In this document: positions 1-10,950 of the stretch, in pieces
How the letters are laid out: every line of letters starts with the position of its first letter
Position numbering within the stretch: position 1 is the first letter of the stretch
Origin: Pseudomonadota bacterium
GTDB taxonomy: Bacteria; Pseudomonadota; Gammaproteobacteria; Burkholderiales; Burkholderiaceae_C
NCBI GenBank assembly: GCA_023460715.1
Contig: JAEWPH010000151.1
Coordinates: forward strand, 1 to 14,731
Length of the DNA: 14,731 nucleotides
Direction: 5' to 3'
Notes under the pieces: model-generated
The model's database searches: none
Seen by the model: the letters and a program-made list of their open reading frames with translations, nothing else
Told to the model about the DNA's origin: nothing
Position numbers and translations under genes: made by a program

Positions 1-1701
1 GTGCTGGTGGCCTCCAGCCGCATCGACGTGGCGCACTACTTCATCGAGGCCGATCAGGTCGGCGCCGAGATCGTGCGCGTGCGCAACGGCCGCAACGCGG
101 TGATCGACGAGTTGCAGCGCCTGCAGGCCGACATGCCGCCCGACGCGCCGCCCGAGCTGGCCGCGCTGCTGGACGTGCACCTGATGCTGCTGCAGGACGA
201 GGCGCTCGTCAGCGGCGTCAAGCACTGGATCACCGACCGGCTCTACAACGCCGAATGGGCGCTGACCACGCAGCTGGAGATCATCGCCCGGCAGTTCGAT
301 GAGATGGAGGACGAGTACCTGCGCGAGCGCAAGGCCGACCTGGAGCAGGTGGTCGAGCGCATCCTGCGCTACATGAAGGGCGTGGCCAGTCCCGTGGCGC
401 CGCCGCCCAGCAGCCCGCGCCGCAAGGGCACGCAGGACCTGCTGCTGGACGACAAGGTCGATGTGCCGCTGGTGCTGGTGGCCCACGACCTCTCGCCGGC
501 CGACATGCTGCAGTTCAAGCAGAGCGTGTTCGCCGGCTTCGTCACCGACGTGGGCGGCAAGACCTCGCACACGGCGATCGTCGCGCGCAGCATGGACATT
601 CCTGCCGTGGTGGGTGCGCGCGCCGCCAGCCAGCTGGTGCGCCAGGACGACTGGGTCATCATCGACGGTGATGCGGGCGTGATGATCGTCGATCCGTCGC
701 CCATCATCCTGGCCGAATACGGCTTCCGCCAGCGTCAGGGCTCGCTGGAGCGCGAGCGCCTGTCCCGGCTGCGGCACACGCCGGCCGTCACGCTGGACGG
801 CGAGACGGTGGAGCTGCTGGCCAACATCGAGCACCCCGCGGATGCCGCGGCGGCCGTGCGCGCGGGCGCCGTAGGCGTCGGCCTGTTCCGCAGCGAGTTC
901 ATGTTCATGGGCCGCAACGGCCATCTGCCCGACGAAGAGGCGCAGTACCAGGCCTACCGCGAGGCCGTGGAGGGCATGCAAGGCTTGCCGGTCACGCTGC
1001 GCACCATCGACGTCGGCGCCGACAAGCCGTTGGACAAAGGCCACAAGGACAGCCATCTGAACCCGGCGCTGGGCCTGCGCGCCATCCGCTGGAGCCTGGC
1101 GGACCCCGCCATGTTCCGCACGCAATTGCGCGCCGTGCTGCGTGCCGCCGTACACGGGCCTGTGCGCCTGCTGTTTCCCATGCTGGCGCATGTGGGCGAG
1201 ATCCGGCAGACGCTGGCGCAGGTCGACATGGCCCGCGCGGAGCTGCAGGCGCGGGGCGCGGCCTTCGGCCCGGTGCAGCTGGGTGCCATGATCGAGATCC
1301 CGGCGGCGGCGCTCATCGTGCGCAGCTTCCTGAAGTACTTCGACTTTCTTTCCATCGGCACCAACGACCTGATCCAGTACACGCTGGCCATCGACCGCGC
1401 CGACGAGGCCGTGGCCCATCTGTACGACCCGCTGCACCCGGCCGTGCTGCGCCTGGTGGCCGATGTGATCGCCGAGGGCCAGGCCCAGGGCAAGAGCGTG
1501 TGCGTGTGCGGCGAGACCGCGGGCGATGTGGCCATGACGCGGCTGCTGCTCGGGCTGGGCCTGCGCAGCTTCTCCATGCACCCGGCGCAGATCCTGGCCG
1601 TCAAGCAGGAGGTGCTGCGGGCCGACACCCGCAAGCTCGCGGCCTGGGCGCAGGAGGTGATGGCGTCCGAAGACCCGGCGGCGCTGCTGTCGGCCGGCTG
1701 A
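1..1701 (+). CDS. ptsI: PTS enzyme I (phosphoenolpyruvate-protein phosphotransferase), 5'-truncated by the window edge
   Basis: Enzyme I takes phosphate from phosphoenolpyruvate and passes it to HPr, the first step of the cytoplasmic PTS relay. The visible part is 566 residues. The HPr-binding helical region comes first (about 1-110). The swivelling phosphohistidine domain follows, with GGKTSHTAIVARS and active-site His190. The C-terminal PEP-binding TIM barrel (about 245-545) shows LFRSEFMF, GLRAIR, MIEIPAAA, SIGTNDLIQYTLAIDRAD and the catalytic Cys503 in VCVCGETAGD. Base 1 is GTG, but I read it as an internal Val: family members normally carry about 15-20 residues before this point, ending in a GIAxGxA-like motif, so the true start lies to the left. 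In related genomes HPr (ptsH) usually precedes it, which cannot be checked here. No GAF domain is visible, so ptsI fits better than ptsP. The gene ends in TGA and converges on lipA. Confidence 0.93.
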   Translation: MLVASSRIDVAHYFIEADQVGAEIVRVRNGRNAVIDELQRLQADMPPDAPPELAALLDVHLMLLQDEALVSGVKHWITDRLYNAEWALTTQLEIIARQFDEMEDEYLRERKADLEQVVERILRYMKGVASPVAPPPSSPRRKGTQDLLLDDKVDVPLVLVAHDLSPADMLQFKQSVFAGFVTDVGGKTSHTAIVARSMDIPAVVGARAASQLVRQDDWVIIDGDAGVMIVDPSPIILAEYGFRQRQGSLERERLSRLRHTPAVTLDGETVELLANIEHPADAAAAVRAGAVGVGLFRSEFMFMGRNGHLPDEEAQYQAYREAVEGMQGLPVTLRTIDVGADKPLDKGHKDSHLNPALGLRAIRWSLADPAMFRTQLRAVLRAAVHGPVRLLFPMLAHVGEIRQTLAQVDMARAELQARGAAFGPVQLGAMIEIPAAALIVRSFLKYFDFLSIGTNDLIQYTLAIDRADEAVAHLYDPLHPAVLRLVADVIAEGQAQGKSVCVCGETAGDVAMTRLLLGLGLRSFSMHPAQILAVKQEVLRADTRKLAAWAQEVMASEDPAALLSAG

Positions 1702-1708
1702 TCATTTT

Positions 1709-1768
1709 GCTATTATTAATATAGCTGATTGCGCTTTATTTATAAGCGCTGCAGGCCGATTTGGCTTG
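1709..1768. repeat. AT-rich double-hairpin interspersed repeat, copy 1
   Basis: This 60-base element lies in the ptsI/lipA convergent gap. It has two adjacent stem-loops: GCTAT (1709-1713) with ATAGC (1721-1725), and GCGCTT (1731-1736) with AAGCGC (1744-1749), the second with a 7-base loop. It aligns without gaps to 13047-13106 (copy 2) at 39 of 60 positions by my hand count, and both hairpins are kept in both copies. It stands out as AT-rich in GC-rich surroundings. It resembles short dispersed repeats that I recall from Comamonadaceae genomes; that is memory, not a search. Confidence 0.75.
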
Positions 1769-1813
1769 TAATCGCTGCGGCGAATCGCGGTGGCCGCGTC
1801 TGGGGCACGCCGC

Positions 1814-1849
1814 AAAAAAGGCGCCCCGCACCATGCGGCGACGCCTTTT
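1814..1849 (-). terminator. Rho-independent terminator of lipA, possibly bidirectional
   Basis: AAAAGGCG (1816-1823) pairs with CGCCTTTT (1842-1849). Inside is a second stem, CGCA (1827-1830) with TGCG (1834-1837), around a CCA loop. Read on the minus strand, the hairpin begins about 20 bases after the lipA stop and ends in a run of six T (complement of 1814-1819), as expected for an intrinsic terminator. On the plus strand only four T follow, so it may also stop ptsI transcripts, but more weakly. Confidence 0.75.
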
Positions 1850-1869
1850 GGGCTACTGCGCGGCGGAAC

Positions 1870-2850
1870 TCAGACGCCGGCTGCGTGCGCCTGCTGGTCC
1901 GCGTGGTAGCTGGACCGCACCATCGCGCCCACGGCGGCGTGCGTGAAGCCCATCTTGTAGGCCTCTTCCTCGTACATCTTGAAGGTGTCCGGGTGCACGT
2001 AGCGGCGCACGGGCAGGTGGCTGTTGGAGGGCGCCAGGTACTGGCCGATGGTCAGCATGTCGATGTCGTGCGCGCGCATGTCGCGCATCACCTGCAGGAT
2101 CTCTTCGTCCGTCTCGCCCAGGCCGACCATGATGCCGCTCTTGGTCGGCACGCCAGGGTGCAGCGCCTTGAACTTCTTGAGCAGGTTCAGGCTGAACTGG
2201 TAGTCCGATCCCGGGCGCGCCTCCTTGTAAAGGCGAGGCGCGGTCTCCAGGTTGTGGTTCATCACATCGGGCGGCGCAGCCTTCAGGATCTCAAGCGCGC
2301 GGTCGTCGCGGCCGCGGAAGTCGGGCACAAGGATCTCGATCTGCGTGGCGGGCGAAAGGGCGCGGATGTTCTCGATGCATTCGACGAAGTGGCCGCTGCC
2401 GCCGTCGCGCAGATCGTCGCGGTCCACGCTGGTGATCACCACGTACTTGAGCTTGAGCGCGGCGATGGTGCGCGCCAGATTCAGCGGCTCGTCCTTGTCC
2501 AGCGGGTCGGGGCGGCCGTGGCCCACGTCGCAGAACGGGCAGCGGCGCGTGCACTTGTCGCCCATGATCATGAACGTGGCCGTGCCCTTGCCGAAGCACT
2601 CGCCGATGTTGGGGCACGAGGCCTCTTCGCACACCGTGTGCAGCTTGTGCTCGCGCAGGATTTCCTTGATCTCGTAGAAGCGCGTGGTGGGCGAGCCGGC
2701 TTTGACGCGGATCCACTCGGGCTTCTTGAGCACTTCGCCTTGCTCGACCTTGATCGGAATGCGCGACAGCTTGGCCGCGGCCTTCTGCTTGGCGAGCGGG
2801 TTGTAAGCCCCGGTGGACTGGGCTTCGCGGACGACTTCGGAAGTGCTCAT
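1870..2850 (-). CDS. lipA: Lipoyl synthase (radical SAM)
   Basis: LipA inserts two sulfur atoms into protein-bound octanoyl groups, making the lipoyl cofactor of pyruvate and 2-oxoglutarate dehydrogenases and the glycine cleavage H protein. The 326-residue protein is full length. The auxiliary Fe-S cluster motif C-x4-C-x5-C is Cys74, Cys79 and Cys85. The radical-SAM motif C-x3-C-x2-C is Cys100, Cys104 and Cys107 (CTRRCPFC). The C-terminal RSSYHAD (312-318) carries the serine known in this family as the unusual ligand of the auxiliary cluster. The ATG at 2850 starts 14 bases after the lipB stop, so the two are probably co-transcribed. The Shine-Dalgarno upstream is very weak, which suggests translational coupling to lipB. 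An N-terminal extension of about 40 residues before the conserved region is usual in betaproteobacterial LipA. Confidence 0.97.
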   Translation of the reverse strand: MSTSEVVREAQSTGAYNPLAKQKAAAKLSRIPIKVEQGEVLKKPEWIRVKAGSPTTRFYEIKEILREHKLHTVCEEASCPNIGECFGKGTATFMIMGDKCTRRCPFCDVGHGRPDPLDKDEPLNLARTIAALKLKYVVITSVDRDDLRDGGSGHFVECIENIRALSPATQIEILVPDFRGRDDRALEILKAAPPDVMNHNLETAPRLYKEARPGSDYQFSLNLLKKFKALHPGVPTKSGIMVGLGETDEEILQVMRDMRAHDIDMLTIGQYLAPSNSHLPVRRYVHPDTFKMYEEEAYKMGFTHAAVGAMVRSSYHADQQAHAAGV

Positions 2851-2864
2851 GCTGTTTGGGAAGG

Positions 2865-3563
2865 TCAGGGTGCGAGGCGGATGGCAAGCTGGTGGCCCAG
2901 CACTGCAGCAGCCTCATCCCAGGTGGTTTGGACCCCGATTGTAGAAAGGTCCACCGTCTGCAACCCTGCGTAGCCGCAAGGGTTGATGCGCGAGTAAGGT
3001 TCCAGGTCCATGTCCACGTTCAGGGCGACGCCGTGGTACGTGCAGTGCCGGCTCACCTTGATGCCCAGGGCGGCGATCTTGCCCAGGCCGGAGAAATCGG
3101 GCGCTACCGGGGCCGTGGGGCCATCGCCGGAGGCCTTGCGCGGGCGCTGCGGCAGCAAGGCGTGGCTGGCGGGATCGTCCAGGCGCACGTAGATGCCCGG
3201 CGCCCCGCCCACACGGTGGCCCGTCACGCCGAAATGCATGAGCGTGCGGATCACGGCCTCTTCGATGCGGAACACGTACTCCTTGACGAAGTAGCCGGCG
3301 CGCCGCAGGTCGATCAGCGGGTAGCCCACGACCTGCCCGGGGCCGTGGAACGTGACCTGGCCCCCCCGGTTGGTGGCCGCCACCGGAATGCTCCCCGGGT
3401 TGAGAACGTGATCGCTATTGCCGGAAATGCCCTGCGTGTAAACGGCAGCGTGCTCGCAAATCCATAGCTCGTCAGGCGTGTCGACGGCCCGCTCGTCGGT
3501 GAAGCGCTGCATCGCTTGCAGCGTCGCGCCATAGTCCGCGCGGCCGAGGTTGCGCAGTTGCAC
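2865..3563 (-). CDS. lipB: Octanoyl-[ACP]:protein octanoyltransferase
   Basis: LipB moves octanoate from acyl carrier protein to lysines of lipoyl domains; LipA then adds sulfur. Recognisable motifs are [33 protein letters not shown], the catalytic lysine in GKIAALG (Lys162) and the catalytic cysteine in INPCGY (Cys196). Between GAPGIYV and GKIAALG there are about 32 more residues than in E. coli LipB, rich in Pro, Ala and charged residues. No ATG fits the conserved N terminus. I chose GTG at 3563, giving 232 residues that begin MQLRNLG. An alternative is CTG at 3581, whose last two bases overlap the stop of the upstream DUF493 gene as CTGA and which would add six residues. Further upstream this frame overlaps the DUF493 gene and shows no LipB similarity. 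Confidence 0.93.
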   Translation of the reverse strand: MQLRNLGRADYGATLQAMQRFTDERAVDTPDELWICEHAAVYTQGISGNSDHVLNPGSIPVAATNRGGQVTFHGPGQVVGYPLIDLRRAGYFVKEYVFRIEEAVIRTLMHFGVTGHRVGGAPGIYVRLDDPASHALLPQRPRKASGDGPTAPVAPDFSGLGKIAALGIKVSRHCTYHGVALNVDMDLEPYSRINPCGYAGLQTVDLSTIGVQTTWDEAAAVLGHQLAIRLAP

Positions 3564-3577
3564 TGCCGCGCTCTCGA

Positions 3578-3883
3578 TCAGAGCACGACCTTGACCAGCG
3601 GGTGGGAAGACAGCGCCCGGTACAGGTCGTCGAGTTGCTCGCGGCTCGTGGCGGTGACGGTGATGGTCACGCCGAGGTAGTTGCCGGCACGGCTGTCGCG
3701 CAGTTCGATGGTCGAGGCATCGAAGCCCGGATCGAACTGGCGCGCGAGATCGGTCACGGCATGCACGAAGCCGTCGACCTTGGAGCCCATCACCTTGATC
3801 GGGAACAGGGACGGGTACTCGATCAACGAGTCCTTGCGGGAGTCGGCGGTGTCGCCGGGAGCGGGGGTGGAGGGTGTCGTCAT
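3578..3883 (-). CDS. DUF493 / UPF0250 family protein (YbeD-like)
   Basis: A 101-residue cytoplasmic protein of the DUF493 family, similar to E. coli YbeD. The recognisable core is [20 protein letters not shown], then a [20 protein letters not shown] segment and a C-terminal [11 protein letters not shown]. In known YbeD structures this folds as a small alpha/beta domain resembling the regulatory domain of amino-acid metabolic enzymes; no biochemical role is settled. The ATG at 3883 is preferred over the upstream ATG at 3982, because the extra 33 residues are Arg-rich and unlike the family. It sits directly before lipB, as ybeD does in enterobacteria, which supports a link to lipoylation. The upstream Shine-Dalgarno is poor. 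Confidence 0.9.
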   Translation of the reverse strand: MTTPSTPAPGDTADSRKDSLIEYPSLFPIKVMGSKVDGFVHAVTDLARQFDPGFDASTIELRDSRAGNYLGVTITVTATSREQLDDLYRALSSHPLVKVVL

Positions 3884-4158
3884 CTGTGGCTTTCGAGTCC
3901 GCGCACGGCGCAGTAGCCGCGCGATTGTGGGGGATTGCAGACGGCTCCGCTGCGAACCGAGGCACACTGCGCGCTGCGTCACATTGCCGGCGTGGCGCTG
4001 TGGTCCCTCTGCGCCCTGCGTCCCCCCAGGCTGAAGGCGGTTGCGCCCAGCGCTGCGAATGCCCGTGACACGCAGGAGATTGCGGAGCCCTGTCGGTTTT
4101 TACTTATAATCAGGGGCTTTGTGAAAGTTCCGGTCTGTAACGCGGGCGTCATTCAAAA
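3884..4158. other. Divergent intergenic region between the lip unit and the atp operon
   Basis: This 275-base gap separates DUF493 (minus) from atpI (plus) and should hold the promoters of both units. Open frames crossing it have no recognisable protein family and poor starts. The left two thirds is GC-rich and shows nothing I can name. The right part turns AT-rich at the putative atp promoter. I could not place a promoter for the minus-strand unit. Confidence 0.6.
4080..4110 (+). promoter_or_regulatory. Probable sigma70 promoter of the atp operon
   Basis: A perfect -10 hexamer, TATAAT, lies at 4105-4110 in a local AT-rich stretch, 48 bases before atpI. The best -35 candidate is TTGCGG at 4080-4085, but the 19-base spacer is long and the match is only partial, so the -35 is uncertain. 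Transcription would begin near 4116-4118, leaving a leader of about 40 bases. Confidence 0.5.
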
Positions 4159-4626
4159 ATGAAAACAATCGCACCCGAGACCGAAACTGAGGCCGAAAAT
4201 TCCGACTTCAAGCCCCTGACCGCCGAAGAGGCTCAGCAGTGGCGGCAGCGCCACCCGAATGTGTCCATCTGGCGCATCGTGTGGTTCCAGGCTCTGGTAG
4301 GTGCCCTGGTCTCCCTGGTGGTGTGGCTGGTGTCCGGCAAGCCGCATCTGGGTGTGTCTGCCGCCTATGGCGCCTTCTCCGTCGTGCTGCCCGCCGCGCT
4401 GTTTGCGCGGGGCATGGCACGCCAGCAAGGTTCTGCAGGCGCTGCGATGGCGAGTCTGTTCGGGTGGGAGTTGGCCAAGATTGTTTTGACCGTTGCCATG
4501 CTGGCGGCGGCGCCCCGGCTGTTGCCGGGCCTGAGCTGGCTGGCGTTGCTGGTCGGCATGGTGGTGACGATGAAAACGTACTGGATCGCGCTTCTGGCGC
4601 GGCCCGGTGTTCGCAAACCGGTTTGA
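4159..4626 (+). CDS. atpI: ATP synthase protein I
   Basis: AtpI is a small inner-membrane protein that opens most bacterial atp operons. It is not part of the finished enzyme; in other bacteria it has been linked to c-ring assembly or stability. This copy has 155 residues. A charged, acidic N-terminal tail (about 1-35) is followed by four hydrophobic segments, near 38-58, 64-85, 97-117 and 123-146, with YGAFSVVLPAALFARGM and a WELAKIVLTVAML helix typical of the family. The ATG at 4159 lacks a clear Shine-Dalgarno, which fits low expression. It is 22 bases upstream of atpB and is the first gene of the operon. Confidence 0.88.
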   Translation: MKTIAPETETEAENSDFKPLTAEEAQQWRQRHPNVSIWRIVWFQALVGALVSLVVWLVSGKPHLGVSAAYGAFSVVLPAALFARGMARQQGSAGAAMASLFGWELAKIVLTVAMLAAAPRLLPGLSWLALLVGMVVTMKTYWIALLARPGVRKPV

Positions 4627-4648
4627 TATTTGAGAGAAGAGTTGTCCG

Positions 4649-5527
4649 ATGGCCGCAGAAGCGCATGCCCCGACTGCCAGTGAATACATCGTTCACCACT
4701 TGCAGCATCTCCAGAACATCAAGCAGAAGTCCATCGTCGATTTCTCCGTGGTGAACATTGACTCCGTTGTGGTCGGTTTGGTTCTCGGCGTGCTGGCACT
4801 TTTCGTGTTCTGGCTGTGCGCTCGCAAGGCCACCTCCGGCGTGCCGGGCCGCTTCCAGGCCGCGGTCGAGATCCTCGTCGAGATGGTGGACAACCAGGCC
4901 AAGGCCAACATCCACAATGCCGAGAGCCGCAAGTTCATCGCCCCGCTGGCCCTGACCGTGTTCGTCTGGATCTTCCTGATGAACGCCATGGACATGCTGC
5001 CCGTCGACCTGCTGCCCGCCATCTGGGCGCAGATCTACGGTGCTGCCGGCCACGACCCGCACCACGCCTACCTGCGCGTCGTGCCCACGGCCGATCTGTC
5101 CACCACGCTGGGCCTGTCCTTCGCCGTGCTGGTGCTGTGCCTGTACTACAGCGTCAAGATCAAGGGCCTGGGCGGCTGGGCGCACGAACTGGTGTCCGCT
5201 CCCTTCGGTACCAGCAAGAATCCTTTCTTCGCCCTGATCCTGGGCGTGGTCAATCTGCTCATGCAGATCATTGAATACGTTGCCAAGACGGTGTCGCACG
5301 GCATGCGACTGTTCGGCAACATGTACGCTGGTGAGTTGGTGTTCATGCTGATTGCCCTGATGGGTGGTGCTGCTGCCATGTCGCTTTCCGGTGTGTTGCT
5401 CCCCGTGGGGCACATCATTGCGGGCTCTATCTGGGCGATCTTCCACATCCTGGTGATCACCCTGCAGGCCTTCATTTTCATGATGCTTGCGCTGATCTAC
5501 CTCGGCCAGGCGCATGAAGCTCACTGA
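4649..5527 (+). CDS. atpB: ATP synthase Fo subunit a
   Basis: Subunit a forms the two proton half-channels of Fo beside the c-ring in the inner membrane. The protein has 292 residues with hydrophobic helices near 41-60, 107-127, 152-172, 192-212 and 225-288. The essential arginine facing the c-ring carboxylates is Arg220, in SHGMRLFGNMYAGELV (Arg210 in E. coli). The final helix ends IYLGQAHEAH. The loop containing GAAGHDPHHAY (near 131-141) lies between the second and third helices. The start ATG follows GAGAGAAGAG at a suitable distance. A pyrimidine-rich gap of 51 bases separates it from atpE. Confidence 0.97.
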   Translation: MAAEAHAPTASEYIVHHLQHLQNIKQKSIVDFSVVNIDSVVVGLVLGVLALFVFWLCARKATSGVPGRFQAAVEILVEMVDNQAKANIHNAESRKFIAPLALTVFVWIFLMNAMDMLPVDLLPAIWAQIYGAAGHDPHHAYLRVVPTADLSTTLGLSFAVLVLCLYYSVKIKGLGGWAHELVSAPFGTSKNPFFALILGVVNLLMQIIEYVAKTVSHGMRLFGNMYAGELVFMLIALMGGAAAMSLSGVLLPVGHIIAGSIWAIFHILVITLQAFIFMMLALIYLGQAHEAH

Positions 5528-5827
<300 letters not shown>

Positions 5828-5861
5828 GCTCCGTTCAACGCCCAACTAGAAAGGTGTTGCC

Positions 5862-6332
5862 GTGAGTATCAACGCGACCCTGTTCGTTCAGGCCATCGTC
5901 TTTCTGATCCTGGTGCTGTTCACGATGAAGTTCGTGTGGCCCCCGATCGCGAAGGCGCTGGATGAGCGAGCCCAGAAAATCGCCGATGGCCTCGCTGCTG
6001 CCGACCGTGCCAAGTCCGAACTGACCGCTGTGAACCAGCGCGTCGAGAAGGAACTGGCCCAGACGCGCAACGAAACGGCATCGCGTATTGCGGACGCCGA
6101 TCGCCGCGCTCAGGCCATCATCGAAGAGGCCAAGGCCCGCGCGACCGAAGAAGGCAACAAGATCATCGCTGCAGCCCGTGCCGACGCCGAACAGCAGACG
6201 ATCCAGGCCCGCGAAGCCCTGCGCGAGCAGGTGGCCGCACTGGCCGTCAAGGGTGCCGAGCAGATCCTCCGCAAGGAAGTCAATGCCGGCGTCCATGCGG
6301 ATCTGCTGAACCGCCTGAAGACCGAGCTGTAA
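5862..6332 (+). CDS. atpF: ATP synthase Fo subunit b
   Basis: Subunit b dimerises to form the peripheral stalk that holds F1 against rotation. The protein has 156 residues: one N-terminal membrane helix (about 6-26, ending MKFVWPPI) and a long charged helix, rich in Ala, Glu, Arg and Lys to the C terminus, that would form the coiled coil. The length matches E. coli b (156). The start is GTG at 5862, preceded by AAAGG with an 8-base spacer; no in-frame ATG fits before the membrane helix. [12 protein letters not shown] near the end is typical of the delta-binding region. Confidence 0.96.
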   Translation: MSINATLFVQAIVFLILVLFTMKFVWPPIAKALDERAQKIADGLAAADRAKSELTAVNQRVEKELAQTRNETASRIADADRRAQAIIEEAKARATEEGNKIIAAARADAEQQTIQAREALREQVAALAVKGAEQILRKEVNAGVHADLLNRLKTEL

Positions 6333-6345
6333 GGAGCGACGCAAC

Positions 6346-6888
6346 ATGGCAGAACTCGCCACCATTGCCCGCCCTTACGCGGAAGCCCTGTTCAAGGCCA
6401 GCGCCGCCCAGTCGGGCGCCGACCTGAATGGCACCGTCGCCTGGGTGGAAGAAGTGGCGGCGATTGCCGCCAACCCGCAGCTGCGCCAGCTCGCGGACAA
6501 CCCCAAGGTGACCTCCGACCAGGTGTTCGAGGTCATCGCCGGTGTCGTTCGCGCCCCGCTGCCGGATGCCGCGCGCAATTTCCTGCGCGTGATCATCGAC
6601 AACGGCCGTGTGGAAGCCCTGCCCGAAGTGGCGGCGCAGTTCCGTGCCCTCGTCAACCAGCGCAACGGTTCTTCGGATGCCGTGGTGTTCAGTGCCTTCC
6701 CGATGGACACCGCCGCGCTCGCTGGTCTGGACGCAGCGCTGGAGAAGCGCTTCGGCCGCAAGCTGAATGTCTCGGTACAGCAGGATGAATCCCTGATCGG
6801 CGGCATTCGCGTAGTGGTGGGCGACGAGGTGCTGGACACTTCGGTCAAGGCCCGTCTGGAACAAATGAAAGCGGCCCTCACCGCCTGA
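6346..6888 (+). CDS. atpH: ATP synthase F1 subunit delta
   Basis: Delta joins the top of the F1 alpha/beta ring to the b-subunit stalk. The 180-residue protein begins with the family's [19 protein letters not shown] and ends with the C-terminal signature [26 protein letters not shown]. The N-terminal six-helix domain occupies about residues 1-105. The start follows AAGGAG with a 10-base spacer and lies only 13 bases after the atpF stop, so co-translation is likely. Confidence 0.96.
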   Translation: MAELATIARPYAEALFKASAAQSGADLNGTVAWVEEVAAIAANPQLRQLADNPKVTSDQVFEVIAGVVRAPLPDAARNFLRVIIDNGRVEALPEVAAQFRALVNQRNGSSDAVVFSAFPMDTAALAGLDAALEKRFGRKLNVSVQQDESLIGGIRVVVGDEVLDTSVKARLEQMKAALTA

Positions 6889-6931
6889 TGGCGTTGGGGT
6901 TTCGGCTAACCAAAGAAAGAAGGAAAGAGTC

Positions 6932-8485
6932 ATGCAACTCAATCCCGCAGAAATTTCTGAACTGATCAAGAGCCGCATCGAAGGTCTGGCAGCGAGCAGC
7001 GACATCCGCAACCAGGGCACCGTGGTGTCCGTGTCGGACGGTATCGTGCGCGTGCATGGCCTGTCCGATGTGATGCAGGGCGAAATGCTCGAGTTCCCCG
7101 CCACCAAGGACGGCCAAGCCTCCTTCGGTCTGGCGCTGAACCTCGAGCGCGACTCCGTCGGCGCCGTGATTCTGGGCGAGTACGAGCACATCTCCGAAGG
7201 CGACACCGTCAAGTGCACGGGCCGCATTCTGGAAGTGCCCGTGGGCCCCGAACTGGTGGGCCGCGTGGTGAACGCCCTGGGCCAGCCTATCGACGGCAAG
7301 GGCCCGATCAACGCCAAGCTGACGGACGTGATCGAAAAGGTCGCTCCTGGCGTGATCGCCCGCAAGTCCGTGGACCAGCCGCTGCAGACCGGCCTGAAGT
7401 CCATCGACTCGATGGTGCCCGTGGGCCGCGGCCAGCGCGAACTGATCATCGGTGACCGCCAGACCGGCAAGACGGCCGTCGCCATCGACGCCATCATTGC
7501 CCAGAAGGGCCAGGGCGTGACGTGTATCTACGTCGCCATCGGCCAGAAGGCCTCCTCCATCAAGAACGTCGTGCGCGCTCTGGAGCAAGCCGGCGCGATG
7601 GAATACACCATCGTGGTGGCCGCATCGGCTTCCGAATCCGCTGCCATGCAGTACGTGTCGGCCTACTCCGGCTGCACGATGGGCGAGTACTTCCGCGACC
7701 GCGGCGAAGACGCCCTGATCGTGTACGACGACCTGTCCAAGCAAGCCGTGGCCTACCGCCAGGTTTCGCTGCTGCTGCGCCGCCCTCCAGGCCGCGAAGC
7801 CTATCCCGGCGACGTGTTCTATCTCCACAGCCGCCTGCTGGAGCGTGCCGCCCGCGTGAACGCCGACTACGTCGAAGCCTTCACCAAGGGTGAAGTCAAG
7901 GGCAAGACGGGTTCGCTGACGGCACTGCCGATCATCGAAACGCAAGCCGGCGACGTGTCCGCTTTCGTTCCGACCAACGTGATCTCGATCACCGACGGCC
8001 AGATCTTCCTGGAAACCAGCCTGTTCAACGCCGGTATCCGCCCCGCCATCAACGCCGGTATCTCGGTGTCGCGCGTCGGTGGTGCTGCCCAGACCAAGAT
8101 CATCAAGAGCCTGTCCGGCGGTATCCGTACCGACCTGGCCCAGTACCGTGAACTGGCTGCGTTCGCGCAGTTCGCTTCCGACCTGGACGAAGCCACCCGC
8201 AAGCAGCTGGACCGCGGTGCCCGCGTGACCGAACTGCTGAAGCAGGCACAGTACAGCCCGCTGCCCATCTCGCTGATGGGTGCCACGCTGTTCGCTGTGA
8301 ACAAGGGCTTCATGGACGACATCGAAGTGAAGAAGGTGCTCGACTTCGAACACGGCCTGCACCAGTTCCTGAAGACCAGCCACGCCGCTCTGCTGGCCAA
8401 GCTGGAACAGGCCAAGGCCATGGACAAGGACGCTGAAGCCGAACTGACCGCAGCCATCGCCGCGTTCAAGAAGTCGTTCGCCTAA
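6932..8485 (+). CDS. atpA: ATP synthase F1 subunit alpha
   Basis: Alpha carries the non-catalytic nucleotide sites of the F1 hexamer and supplies the arginine finger to the catalytic sites. The 517-residue protein is full length. It has an N-terminal beta-barrel (about 25-95), a P-loop GDRQTGKT (174-181), [41 protein letters not shown], and the signature [17 protein letters not shown] containing the conserved arginine. A helical C-terminal domain completes it. A purine-rich Shine-Dalgarno (AAGGAAAGAG) precedes the ATG. The 43-base gap after atpH holds nothing else I can identify. Confidence 0.99.
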   Translation: MQLNPAEISELIKSRIEGLAASSDIRNQGTVVSVSDGIVRVHGLSDVMQGEMLEFPATKDGQASFGLALNLERDSVGAVILGEYEHISEGDTVKCTGRILEVPVGPELVGRVVNALGQPIDGKGPINAKLTDVIEKVAPGVIARKSVDQPLQTGLKSIDSMVPVGRGQRELIIGDRQTGKTAVAIDAIIAQKGQGVTCIYVAIGQKASSIKNVVRALEQAGAMEYTIVVAASASESAAMQYVSAYSGCTMGEYFRDRGEDALIVYDDLSKQAVAYRQVSLLLRRPPGREAYPGDVFYLHSRLLERAARVNADYVEAFTKGEVKGKTGSLTALPIIETQAGDVSAFVPTNVISITDGQIFLETSLFNAGIRPAINAGISVSRVGGAAQTKIIKSLSGGIRTDLAQYRELAAFAQFASDLDEATRKQLDRGARVTELLKQAQYSPLPISLMGATLFAVNKGFMDDIEVKKVLDFEHGLHQFLKTSHAALLAKLEQAKAMDKDAEAELTAAIAAFKKSFA

Positions 8486-8503
8486 ACCGGACGAGGAGCC
8501 ATC

Positions 8504-10817
<2,314 letters not shown>

Positions 10818-10950
10818 GTAAGCATCTGCCGGAAAGCGCCGGTGTCCCGGAGCGACTGGAGTGTTCATCGAACGCCCCGTCGCCCTGGTGGCAAAGCCGG
10901 TGCTTCCAGATCTGCTTGCTCCCTCTTTTTGAACATTCAAGGAACGACCC

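Noticed and set aside
1..3. GTG at the first base as the true start of enzyme I.
   Set aside because: The family has about 15-20 more residues before this sequence; the codon is better read as an internal valine in a gene cut by the window edge.
1729..2973. A 414-codon open frame on the plus strand, antisense to lipA, beginning inside the repeat.
   Set aside because: It mirrors lipA across its whole length and has a Val/Ala/His-rich composition with no motif. lipA has all its catalytic cysteines, so this frame is a shadow.
3884..4158. Small plus-strand open frames crossing the divergent gap upstream of atpI.
   Set aside because: They lack ribosome sites and recognisable motifs and overlap the putative promoter; most likely chance frames in GC-rich DNA.
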